A DNA stretch of 7,787 bases. Source: CAZCBJ01 sp964496705. GTDB taxonomy: Bacteria; Chloroflexota; Anaerolineae; Anaerolineales; Anaerolineaceae. Location: contig CAZCBJ010000190.1 of NCBI GenBank assembly GCA_964496705.1, positions 1 through 7,787 on the forward strand. The letters are read 5' to 3'. The position numbers and the translations under genes are program-made. The notes under the pieces were generated by a model that saw nothing but the letters and a program-made list of their open reading frames with translations, had not been told where the DNA came from and did no database searches. How positions within the stretch are numbered: the first letter of the stretch is position 1; every line of letters starts with the position of its first letter. This document shows positions 1 through 6,562 of this stretch, piece by piece.

Positions 1-1
1 G

Positions 2-2290
2 GGCGCGCTGGTGGCTCGTTTGCGGCCGCTGGCTGCCTGGGCGGGGCTGATCGCGCTTCAGGGGGGGCTGCTGCTGGTGCTGCGTATGCGGGCGAAAGGT
101 GTTTCAGCGGGTGAAAAAACTTTCAATCGATCCGCGCTGCGCACTGGTCTGGCGTTTTTTCTGGGGCTGCTGGCGCTGTGGTTGTTGATTGCGGTCAGCG
201 GATGGGGACTGCGCTCAGACCCGATCAGTTGGAATCAACCCGGTATACCGGTGCTGGGTATTCAGGTGCTGGCTGCCGCGTTGGCTGCGGGCGGAATGGC
301 TCTGTGCAGGCCGTGGATTGAAAAATCGGGTCGCGTCCGCTGGCTGGATGCGGGTCTGTTCGTTGGCATCTGGATGCTCGCGGGGCTGTTTTGGAATCTG
401 ACGCCTGATCCCGGCAGCTTTTTCAGTCCGGGGCCTTATGCGCCTGACTACCAGCGCTATCCATTTTCCGATTCGGCGCGCTATGACATCGCGGCCCAGA
501 CCGTTTTTATCAATAAAGGCTTGAACGCCTGGAACCATGTGGATAAACCGCTGTACTCATTGTTGCTGGTCGGTCTGCATCTGGTGAGCGGGCAAAATTT
601 TAACCTGCTGACCGCCTTGCAGTCCGGGCTGCTGGCCGCTTTTCCGGCGGTGATTTATCTGCTCGGGCGCGCTTTGGGTAGCCGACCGGGAGGGGTGGCG
701 GCTGCATTCCTGGTCCTCTTTCAACAAGCAAATGCCATCGCCGCAGCCCAGACGCTGCTCTCGGCCAACCCGAAGTTGCTGCTCAGCGAGGTCCTGGCAG
801 CGCTGATGCTGGCCCTGTTCAGCCTGTTTCTGATGCGTTGGCTGGAGCAACCGCACGTGAACCGCCGCTTCGGCTGGGCGGCGGGCGGAACGCTGGGTCT
901 GGCGACGCTGGTGCGCCATAATGTGTGGCTGGTTTTACCTGCGGCGGTCTTTCTGGCGTTGGTCGTGTATCTGGCGCTTCCGCGCGGCAGCCAGGGCAAA
1001 TGCCTGAAATCCTGGCTGACTGCGGGCGCAGGTTTTGCGCTGGTTTTTGCTCTAGCCGTGGCACCCTGGATGGGGCGCAGCCTGGCGCAAAATGGCACGC
1101 CGTTTTATTTCCTCATCCCCCTTCAGGGTTCTGTTCTGCCAAACCGCTATGGTACCGTGCGCCCGACGCCCACACCGGGGCTGGCGCAGCCCACCCCTGC
1201 AGCGCAGTCTGGAACCGGGGTGGTCGCAACCATTCAGCCGGCTGAGGTGAAGGGTGAGAACAGAGCGCTCAGCCGGCGACTGCAGCGTCTGGAGAACATC
1301 CTCACTTTCACCGCGAAGCATTTCATGCACCAGGTGGCAATTGCTCCGTTGATCCTGCCGCTGCAAATCCAAAACGACACGTTGATTCAGACCATCCGCA
1401 ATCCGCAGGCGGTGTGGAGCAGCACTTGGGAAGGGCAGCTCAAAGCGGAGCAGGTCGCTTTTTTAGGAGTTAACCTGGCGCTCCTGGGACTGGGATTGGG
1501 ACTGGCCTGGCGGCGTGCCCGCTGGGCGGGGTTGGCTGCGCTGTTGGTGGGTTTGAGTTACTTTCTCTCCAATGCGCTGAGCCGCACTTCCGGCGGACGC
1601 TATCTGGTTCCGGTGGATTGGACGGTGCTCTTGTTCTTCGGGTTGGGGCTGGCGCAGCTTGCGGGATGGATGCTGAAATGGCTCAGCCTAGATGCCCATC
1701 CTTGCGAGCCGCTGGATACGTCGCAGGCGATTGGCGCGAAACCGCCGCGCTATTGGTTGATTGCGCTGATTTTCCTGGGGATAGGCGCTCTGCTTCCGCT
1801 CAGCGAGGTGGGTCGTCCGCAGTTGTTTCCCCGATTGAAGGATAACCTGACTTATCTGCAGCGCTTTGTGAAGAGCGAACATTTGCAGGCCGCGGGGTTG
1901 AGCCTGGAGGAATTGCAGGAATTTGCTCAACAGCCCGGTGCGGTGATCTACCCGGGACGCATTCTCTATCCCCGATTCTATGAAATTGAGCGCGGGGAGC
2001 CGGACAAATACTCATACTACGCTGCCCTGCCCTACCCGCGCCTGGTGTTCACCATGATCGGGCCGCGCGAGCGGGGGGTGATTCTACCCATGCCCAGGCC
2101 GCCTGAAATGTTCTTGCAGGGCGCAGACGTGATTGCCCTGGGCTGCGAGCCAAAAAAATACGCTGTGATGAGCAGCCTGATGGTGATCACGTTGGATGAG
2201 CCCATCCAGGTGCTTTGGCGGCAACCGGCTGCCCCGTTGGCGTGCCCTGTGCCGGATCCGGTTTGTGACGACAACCGGCAGTGCCGGTAG
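2..2290 (+). CDS. Multi-pass membrane protein, probable GT-C (GT39/ArnT-like) glycosyltransferase, 5' end likely cut
   Basis: The frame is open to the left edge; the first possible start inside the window is GTG at 11, giving 759 residues, but the true start may lie upstream. About 12 or more hydrophobic segments are visible (for example residues 8-25, 44-63, 80-100, 111-128, 257-276, 303-322, 335-353, 483-521, 535-556, 581-598). An extracytoplasmic loop holds an acidic motif, SDSARYD (153-159), followed by DKPLYS (178-183), resembling the catalytic Asp loop and the KPPL-like motif of GT39/ArnT enzymes. RYLVP (530-534) sits where these proteins have their conserved Arg-Tyr segment. A Pro/Thr-rich stretch (384-410) breaks the membrane part, and a soluble domain of about 160 residues follows residue 600. 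By family analogy it would transfer a sugar from a lipid carrier to an extracytoplasmic acceptor; donor and acceptor cannot be told. The alternative is an uncharacterised polytopic membrane protein with a GT-C fold. Confidence 0.7.
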   Translation, partial: GALVARLRPLAAWAGLIALQGGLLLVLRMRAKGVSAGEKTFNRSALRTGLAFFLGLLALWLLIAVSGWGLRSDPISWNQPGIPVLGIQVLAAALAAGGMALCRPWIEKSGRVRWLDAGLFVGIWMLAGLFWNLTPDPGSFFSPGPYAPDYQRYPFSDSARYDIAAQTVFINKGLNAWNHVDKPLYSLLLVGLHLVSGQNFNLLTALQSGLLAAFPAVIYLLGRALGSRPGGVAAAFLVLFQQANAIAAAQTLLSANPKLLLSEVLAALMLALFSLFLMRWLEQPHVNRRFGWAAGGTLGLATLVRHNVWLVLPAAVFLALVVYLALPRGSQGKCLKSWLTAGAGFALVFALAVAPWMGRSLAQNGTPFYFLIPLQGSVLPNRYGTVRPTPTPGLAQPTPAAQSGTGVVATIQPAEVKGENRALSRRLQRLENILTFTAKHFMHQVAIAPLILPLQIQNDTLIQTIRNPQAVWSSTWEGQLKAEQVAFLGVNLALLGLGLGLAWRRARWAGLAALLVGLSYFLSNALSRTSGGRYLVPVDWTVLLFFGLGLAQLAGWMLKWLSLDAHPCEPLDTSQAIGAKPPRYWLIALIFLGIGALLPLSEVGRPQLFPRLKDNLTYLQRFVKSEHLQAAGLSLEELQEFAQQPGAVIYPGRILYPRFYEIERGEPDKYSYYAALPYPRLVFTMIGPRERGVILPMPRPPEMFLQGADVIALGCEPKKYAVMSSLMVITLDEPIQVLWRQPAAPLACPVPDPVCDDNRQCR
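2274..2288. other. GC-rich hairpin at the convergent gene ends
   Basis: A perfect inverted repeat, ACCGGC-AGT-GCCGGT, covers the last codons and most of the stop codon of the membrane protein gene, 10 bp beyond the stop of the endonuclease III gene arriving from the other side. Its position between converging genes fits a transcript-end structure, but neither strand has a T-run immediately after the stem (TTTT on the + strand comes only about 30 bases later). It is therefore not a standard intrinsic terminator. Confidence 0.3.
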
Positions 2291-2298
2291 GCGGTCCG

Positions 2299-2988
2299 TC
2301 AGGCGGTTTTATCGGGATAATCGCACAGGTCAATCAGCGGGCAGTTCGGGCAAAGCGGTTTGCGCGCCTGGCAGATTTCGCGCCCGAGACGGATCAAGTT
2401 CAGGTGAGCCGGACCGTAGGTGGAAGGCTCGAACAGAGCGGCAAGGTGGTCATGCGCCTGGTCGGCGGTCATCTGCGGCGGGCGCAAGCCGATCCTGCCG
2501 GAGACGCGATAGATATGCGTATCCACCGGGAAGGCAGGCATGCCCAGCGAAAACACCAGCACGATCGCGGCGGTTTTGCGCCCCACACCCTTGAAGCGCA
2601 TCAACCAGGCGTGCGCCTGCTCAGGCGGCAAATCGCGCAGGAAGCTGATGTCCAGCGAGCCGACCTCGGCGGTGATTTGGCGCAGGATCTGCTGAATGCG
2701 CGCGCCTTTCTGGTTGGCCAGACCGGCGCTGCGCACCGCGGCGATCACCTCCGCGACGGGTGCGTCGCGCACCGCCTCCCAGGTGGGAAAGCGCGCGCGA
2801 AGGCGCTGATAGGCGGCGTCGCGGTTGCGGTCGTTGGTATTTTGCGAGAGGATGGTCGAGACCATCTCGGCCAGCGGATCCAGCGGCTCGCCCCACTGCG
2901 GCAAACCAAATGCGCCGTCCAGGCGCTGCAAAACCGAGCGGGCGCGGGCAATCAATCGCGGCTCGATGGCAGGTTCAGTTCGAAGCAC
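2299..2988 (-). CDS. nth: Endonuclease III (DNA glycosylase / AP lyase)
   Basis: A base-excision-repair enzyme that removes oxidised pyrimidines and cleaves at the resulting abasic site. It is 229 residues, close to the usual length of about 210-230. The helix-hairpin-helix is FKGVGRKTA (132-140), with the catalytic lysine at K138, followed by VDTHIYRV with the catalytic aspartate D156. The [4Fe-4S] cluster ligands are intact: C206-x6-C213-x2-C216-x5-C222. SQNTND (48-53) is where E. coli Nth has LSAQATD. The chosen start is GTG at 2988, inside the end of the asparaginase gene (37-bp overlap). A TTG at 2955 that overlaps the asparaginase stop as TTGA is an alternative and would remove 11 residues without touching the catalytic core. 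No strong ribosome-binding site is seen for either. It is the last gene of the leftward block, so translation is probably coupled to the gene before it. Confidence 0.95.
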   Translation of the reverse strand: MLRTEPAIEPRLIARARSVLQRLDGAFGLPQWGEPLDPLAEMVSTILSQNTNDRNRDAAYQRLRARFPTWEAVRDAPVAEVIAAVRSAGLANQKGARIQQILRQITAEVGSLDISFLRDLPPEQAHAWLMRFKGVGRKTAAIVLVFSLGMPAFPVDTHIYRVSGRIGLRPPQMTADQAHDHLAALFEPSTYGPAHLNLIRLGREICQARKPLCPNCPLIDLCDYPDKTA

Positions 2989-4007
2989 GGTCGCATCTCG
3001 CCCACGGTGAATTTCCGCCAGTTCAACACCGGCCGGGAGGTAAATTTTGCCAGTTCAACAATTTGAGCATCGCTCAGTGCGCCCAGACGGCGCAGCACTT
3101 CCACCGCCACCAGGCTGCGGGCGCGGCCGGTCGCATCCCCGTCGGATATCTTGATAGCGATGCCCATCGCCGGGCTGTCTGGCCGGATGGCGCCGGGGAG
3201 CAGCCCGATGCTTTGAAAACCTTCGGCGCCGCCTTTGCAGACGATTTTCCCCCCGCCCACCTGCATTAAAACGGTGTCAAAATCGCCGGGTCCGGCGATC
3301 ATCACCGGATGGGCGCTCATGGCGTGGGTGATCTTGCGGCAAGCCTGCGCGCGGGCAGGTTCCAAAGTGGACGGGTCGCACAGCCTGGCGTATCCCAGTG
3401 CGGCATGGTAAAGCGGGACGGCGAACACCGGGGCTGAACAGCCGTCGATGCCCAGCTCAATCTTGTTAATCGGAAAATCGGTCATCTCGGCGAAGGCCTG
3501 CAGAATGATCTTCTGCAGCGGATGGGTGAAATCAATGTAATCTTCACTGGGCAGATGACGCAGCAGGGCGTGCGCCAGCATGCCGGTGTGCTTGCCGGAG
3601 CAATTATGGCGGATGGGAGAGGGTTCCTCGCCGCGCAGGAGCATGGCCTTGCCGGTCGGACCGCCGATGGGGTGGGTGCCGCACAGCAATTGTTCTTCGC
3701 GCAAACCGACTTTCTGGTGAATGCTGCGGATCACCGCAGCGTGTTCATCGGTGCCGTCATGCGAGGCGCACAGGATGGCCACTTCCTGATCGGTGAGACC
3801 GTAGATCTCCGCGCCGCCCGCCTCGATGAACGGCAGAGCCTGGAAGGGTTTGGCTGAGGAACGCAGGTAGGTGACCAGCATCGGGTCGCCGGCTGAGGCC
3901 AACAGCCCGCCGCGGGCCTCCACCACAGCCAGCGCGCCAAAGTGGATGCACTCTACCATGGCGCCGCGGGTCACCTCGACCAGCGGCTGGTAACCAAAAT
4001 TATCCAT
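2952..4007 (-). CDS. L-asparaginase, class 3 / asparaginase II family (ReAV-like)
   Basis: Predicted to hydrolyse L-asparagine to aspartate and ammonia. It belongs to the family first known from Rhizobium etli (ReAV; Pfam Asparaginase_II), not to the E. coli type I/II asparaginases. With ATG at 4007 the protein is 351 residues, near the family length. The family active site is complete: S50-x-x-K53 in RSSAKP, S82 in CASHDGT, C136-x-x-K139 in NCSGKHTGM, and D188-G-C190 in IDGCSAP. C136, K139 and C190 correspond to the zinc-binding Cys/Lys/Cys of ReAV. No signal peptide is seen, so it should be cytoplasmic. A TTG three codons upstream (4016) overlaps the stop of the preceding gene as TTGA; ATG is preferred because an AGAAG stretch lies at a workable distance. 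Its 3' end overlaps nth by 37 bp. Confidence 0.93.
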   Translation of the reverse strand: MDNFGYQPLVEVTRGAMVECIHFGALAVVEARGGLLASAGDPMLVTYLRSSAKPFQALPFIEAGGAEIYGLTDQEVAILCASHDGTDEHAAVIRSIHQKVGLREEQLLCGTHPIGGPTGKAMLLRGEEPSPIRHNCSGKHTGMLAHALLRHLPSEDYIDFTHPLQKIILQAFAEMTDFPINKIELGIDGCSAPVFAVPLYHAALGYARLCDPSTLEPARAQACRKITHAMSAHPVMIAGPGDFDTVLMQVGGGKIVCKGGAEGFQSIGLLPGAIRPDSPAMGIAIKISDGDATGRARSLVAVEVLRRLGALSDAQIVELAKFTSRPVLNWRKFTVGEMRPCFELNLPSSRD

Positions 4008-4012
4008 GGAAC

Positions 4013-4876
4013 TCAATCTTCTGTGTATTCGTTGGCGCCGGGAAGGAATTGGCGGGTGAAATATTGTTGCAAGCCCCAGCGCAGACGTTGGGTGTATTGC
4101 TCGCGCCGCTCAGCCGGCAGCGACTTGATGATGGCCAACAGATCAGGGATCAAATTTTCGATCTCGGCCGATAAAGCCCGGTGGGAAGTGAGCGTTTGAA
4201 GGCTTTTCTGAATGGCTTCCAGATAGGCGATCTGCCAGCGCACCTGCTCATGGGTCACCACTCCCCCGCGTCCGCTGATGAGAATGTATCCGTGATATTC
4301 CGGACACGAAAGCAGGCTGAGTGTGTTCAACCAGGCGGAGATTTCAGCAGTTGCGAGGAAGGGCGGCTGATTGGGCATAATGGTGTCGCCCAGGAAAAGG
4401 ATGCGTTCTTCCATCAGGTTGACCCAGATGGAACCCGCCGATGGACCGGGACGATATTCAAGCACCAGCGGGGGGTTGGACCATTGGATTTCCAGCCGCT
4501 CAGTGAAGGTGATCTCCGGGGGAGCCCAGCGCACCGCGCCCAGGTTGTTGTACAGTTCCCAGTCGGCCCCGGTCAGGCTGGTTTGCGGCTTAAAGTTGAT
4601 CGGACGGTCGCGGAATGCCAGCGCGGTGCGTTCATGCCCGACCACCGTGCATTCCATCGCCCGTGAGCCCAGGGTGCGGTCATAATGCGCATCCAGATTG
4701 ACCAGCAGGCGGTCCACCCCGCTGCTGAGGCTGGCCTGTGAAGCCCGCCACAGGCGAACATCATCTGCGCGAAATGGTGAATCGATCATAATTGAGCCGT
4801 GAGGCCAGTTGATGACCCCCAGCGTAACACCCGGGAATCCGGTTTCGATAAAAATTTTAGGCGCGATTTCCTGCAT
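4013..4876 (-). CDS. Metallo-beta-lactamase-fold protein with degenerate metal site
   Basis: A 287-residue cytoplasmic protein. The MBL fold is recognisable from its order of landmarks: a VINWPHGSIMIDSP strand pair (21-34), the LLVNLDAHYDRTLGS loop (57-71), VGHERT (79-84, the usual 'AHE' after the first metal motif), RPGPSAGSIWV (142-152), ILFLGD (159-164) and ILISGRGG (198-205). Canonical HxHxDH is here D62-x-H64-x-D66-R67; the second-motif GHTxGS is GPSAGS (P145 for His); the final GHG is GRG (R203 for His). Only H64, D66 and D164 remain, so ordinary two-zinc hydrolase activity is unlikely. A mostly helical C-terminal tail of about 80 residues (206-287) follows. The start is ATG at 4876 with AAAGGT just upstream, 21 bp after the kinase stop, so co-expression with the kinase is likely. 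Substrate or role is unknown; a binding or sensory role is inference. Confidence 0.82.
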   Translation of the reverse strand: MQEIAPKIFIETGFPGVTLGVINWPHGSIMIDSPFRADDVRLWRASQASLSSGVDRLLVNLDAHYDRTLGSRAMECTVVGHERTALAFRDRPINFKPQTSLTGADWELYNNLGAVRWAPPEITFTERLEIQWSNPPLVLEYRPGPSAGSIWVNLMEERILFLGDTIMPNQPPFLATAEISAWLNTLSLLSCPEYHGYILISGRGGVVTHEQVRWQIAYLEAIQKSLQTLTSHRALSAEIENLIPDLLAIIKSLPAERREQYTQRLRWGLQQYFTRQFLPGANEYTED

Positions 4877-4880
4877 GCCG

Positions 4881-4886
4881 ACCTTT
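4881..4886 (-). promoter_or_regulatory. Ribosome-binding site of the MBL-fold gene
   Basis: AAAGGT on the minus strand lies 4 bases before the ATG at 4876, wholly inside the 21-bp gap after the kinase stop. It supports this start and separate initiation on a shared message. Confidence 0.5.
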
Positions 4887-4897
4887 ATGAGATGGAT

Positions 4898-6463
4898 TTA
4901 TTGCACGGGCAAGGTGAATAGAAATCGTGAACCTTTCACCGGTGCAGCATCTACCCAAATTTTACCCCCATGCGCCAGAACTGCCAACCTGCAAAAAGCC
5001 AATCCCAGCCCCAGTCCGCGGATGTTGCGGTCGGCGCTCAAACGCACGAACTTATCGAAGATGGAGGCGCGCGACTCGGCGGGGATGCCGGGGCCGGTAT
5101 CTTCCACCCAAATCTTGAGCCATGCCACGTCAATCAGCTCTGCGCCGATGATAATTTCACCCTGCAGGGGGGTAAATTTGGCGGCGTTTTCGAGCAAATT
5201 GATCAGCACCCGGCGAATCATGTCCGCGTCCACCCACAGGGGAGGCAAGCCTTCTGGCAAATGGATCGTCATGCGTTGCTGCTTGCTCTCAGTCAGCGGC
5301 AGCACCGCGTCCATGGCTTCGCGGGCAAGACGGTATATATCCACGGCTTTCTGGTTGGTGATGGGCTGACCGGCCTCCAGGCGGTTGATATCCAGCAGCG
5401 AGCTGATCAGCCGATTCATGCGATCCACCGAGCGGGTGGCAATGGTCAGCAGGCTTTCCAGGGAGGTAGCCACATCAGGGGGGATCATGGCCTCGAGCAT
5501 ATCCAGGCTGGAAACAATATTGGCCAGCGGCGAGCGCAGATCATGGTAGATCATGGCGATCAAGTCTTCACGCATATTATCCAGTTCCTTGCGCTCAGAG
5601 ATATCCCTGAGGATCCACTGGATGGCTTCTTCGCCTTCAAAATTGATGCGGCGCACGTACACCTGCACGGGTATCTCATGCCCATCCACGGATCTCAGCC
5701 TGGATTCGTAACTGATGGAGGTGCCCGGCAGCAGGCTTTCAAAATCTTCGCCCAGCAGGTCGCGGCGCAGTTCATGAAATTCCCACACATCGTGATCCAA
5801 TAAGCCCACCAATGCGCATTCGGTGGTCTCCATAGCGCGGCGATTGGCGATGATGATCTTGCCTGTCTGATTGGTGATCAAAATGGGATCCATGTTCCCG
5901 TCAAATAATTCGCGGTAGCGGCGGTTGAGAGCCTGCAGCGAATCATACAAACGGGCATTGTAGATGGCGGTGCCGGCCTGGTAGGCGATGGCTTCCAATA
6001 GATCAACGTGGTCGCGGGTGAAAAAGCCGGGTTGGTGATGGACGATGGTCAGGATGCCAACCGGCTTATCACGGGCGAGCAGCGGGATGCATACCGCGGA
6101 TTTTCCGCGACCGGGGTTTTGCTCGTCATTCGGGCGGCGCTGCCAGCGCTCATCAGCGGATGTATCGCAAACCCAGGCAGTTTCACGCTGGCGCAATACC
6201 CAGCCGGCCAATCCCTGATCCAGGGTTCCTTGAATCTGTGCCAGCGTATTTGAAATGTACTGCCCCCTGTAAACGATGGCTGCATCCTCTGGTTCGAGGT
6301 TGTCGTTCAACAGCACCAGTGTGCCGCTCTCAGCGTCCACGTTGTTGACCGACAAATCCAAGACGCGGTTTAGCACAATGTGCAAGTCGAGCGATGAAGA
6401 CAGCTCATGCCCGATATTGTAGAGGAGTTCAAGCGCGGCGCGCGAGCGATCCTGGTTGGTCAT
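4898..6463 (-). CDS. Soluble sensor histidine kinase (GAF-PAS-HisKA-HATPase)
   Basis: A 521-residue two-component sensor kinase with no membrane segment or signal peptide, so it senses in the cytoplasm. Domains in order: GAF (about 10-172), PAS with its C-terminal PAC part (about 183-292, ending IQWILRDISERKE), HisKA dimerisation domain (about 297-365) and HATPase_c (about 412-519). The phospho-acceptor is H307 in YHDLRSP. The ATP-binding boxes are intact: N-box N422-LLE-N426, G1 DTGPGIP (455-461), F-box FDKF (469-472) and G2 GLGLGL (483-488), so it should be an active kinase. The GAF ligand cannot be told; there is no phytochrome-type chromophore signature I can recognise. No response regulator is present in the window, so it is an orphan here. 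ATG at 6463 is chosen because the N-terminal helix begins there and a candidate promoter lies directly upstream. It appears to be the first gene of the leftward block. Confidence 0.95.
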   Translation of the reverse strand: MTNQDRSRAALELLYNIGHELSSSLDLHIVLNRVLDLSVNNVDAESGTLVLLNDNLEPEDAAIVYRGQYISNTLAQIQGTLDQGLAGWVLRQRETAWVCDTSADERWQRRPNDEQNPGRGKSAVCIPLLARDKPVGILTIVHHQPGFFTRDHVDLLEAIAYQAGTAIYNARLYDSLQALNRRYRELFDGNMDPILITNQTGKIIIANRRAMETTECALVGLLDHDVWEFHELRRDLLGEDFESLLPGTSISYESRLRSVDGHEIPVQVYVRRINFEGEEAIQWILRDISERKELDNMREDLIAMIYHDLRSPLANIVSSLDMLEAMIPPDVATSLESLLTIATRSVDRMNRLISSLLDINRLEAGQPITNQKAVDIYRLAREAMDAVLPLTESKQQRMTIHLPEGLPPLWVDADMIRRVLINLLENAAKFTPLQGEIIIGAELIDVAWLKIWVEDTGPGIPAESRASIFDKFVRLSADRNIRGLGLGLAFCRLAVLAHGGKIWVDAAPVKGSRFLFTLPVQ

Positions 6464-6474
6464 AAGATGAAATC

Positions 6475-6502
6475 AGTATAGCACAAATGAACTTGCAGCC
6501 AA
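6475..6502 (-). promoter_or_regulatory. Candidate promoter of the kinase operon, near-leaderless
   Basis: On the minus strand TTGGCT (6502-6497) and TATACT (6480-6475) are separated by 16 bp, matching the sigma-70 consensus at 4/6 and 5/6. Transcription would start around 6468, only about five bases before the kinase ATG. There is no Shine-Dalgarno-like sequence before that ATG, which fits a leaderless message. This was judged by eye. Confidence 0.45.
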
Positions 6503-6562
6503 CCCACAGCCTCAGGCATTGGATTACAGACGGTTAACAGAATCAGTGTCCCCCACGCTGGA

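Noticed and set aside
1177..1660. Repeated GGGGCTGGCGCAGC at about 1177 and 1645 in the membrane protein gene
   Set aside because: A short GC-rich match encoding the common GLAQ residues in the same gene; coding bias explains it.
2281..3066. 261-codon open frame on the + strand opposite nth
   Set aside because: It lies antisense to a gene with all catalytic and cluster residues intact; its predicted protein is low-complexity and rich in Arg, Ala, Gly and Gln. It is a GC-driven shadow frame.
4013..4876. MBL-fold gene as a decayed pseudogene
   Set aside because: The frame is uninterrupted, there is a ribosome-binding site, and fold motifs apart from the metal ligands are preserved.
4970..5803. 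277-codon open frame on the + strand opposite the histidine kinase
   Set aside because: It is rich in His, Gln and Gly, as expected from reading the opposite strand of a coding gene. The kinase boxes prove the minus strand.
6464..6562. Terminator after the AAC(3)-family gene
   Set aside because: The gap has only an imperfect stem around 6543-6559 and no T-run, so I cannot support a terminator.
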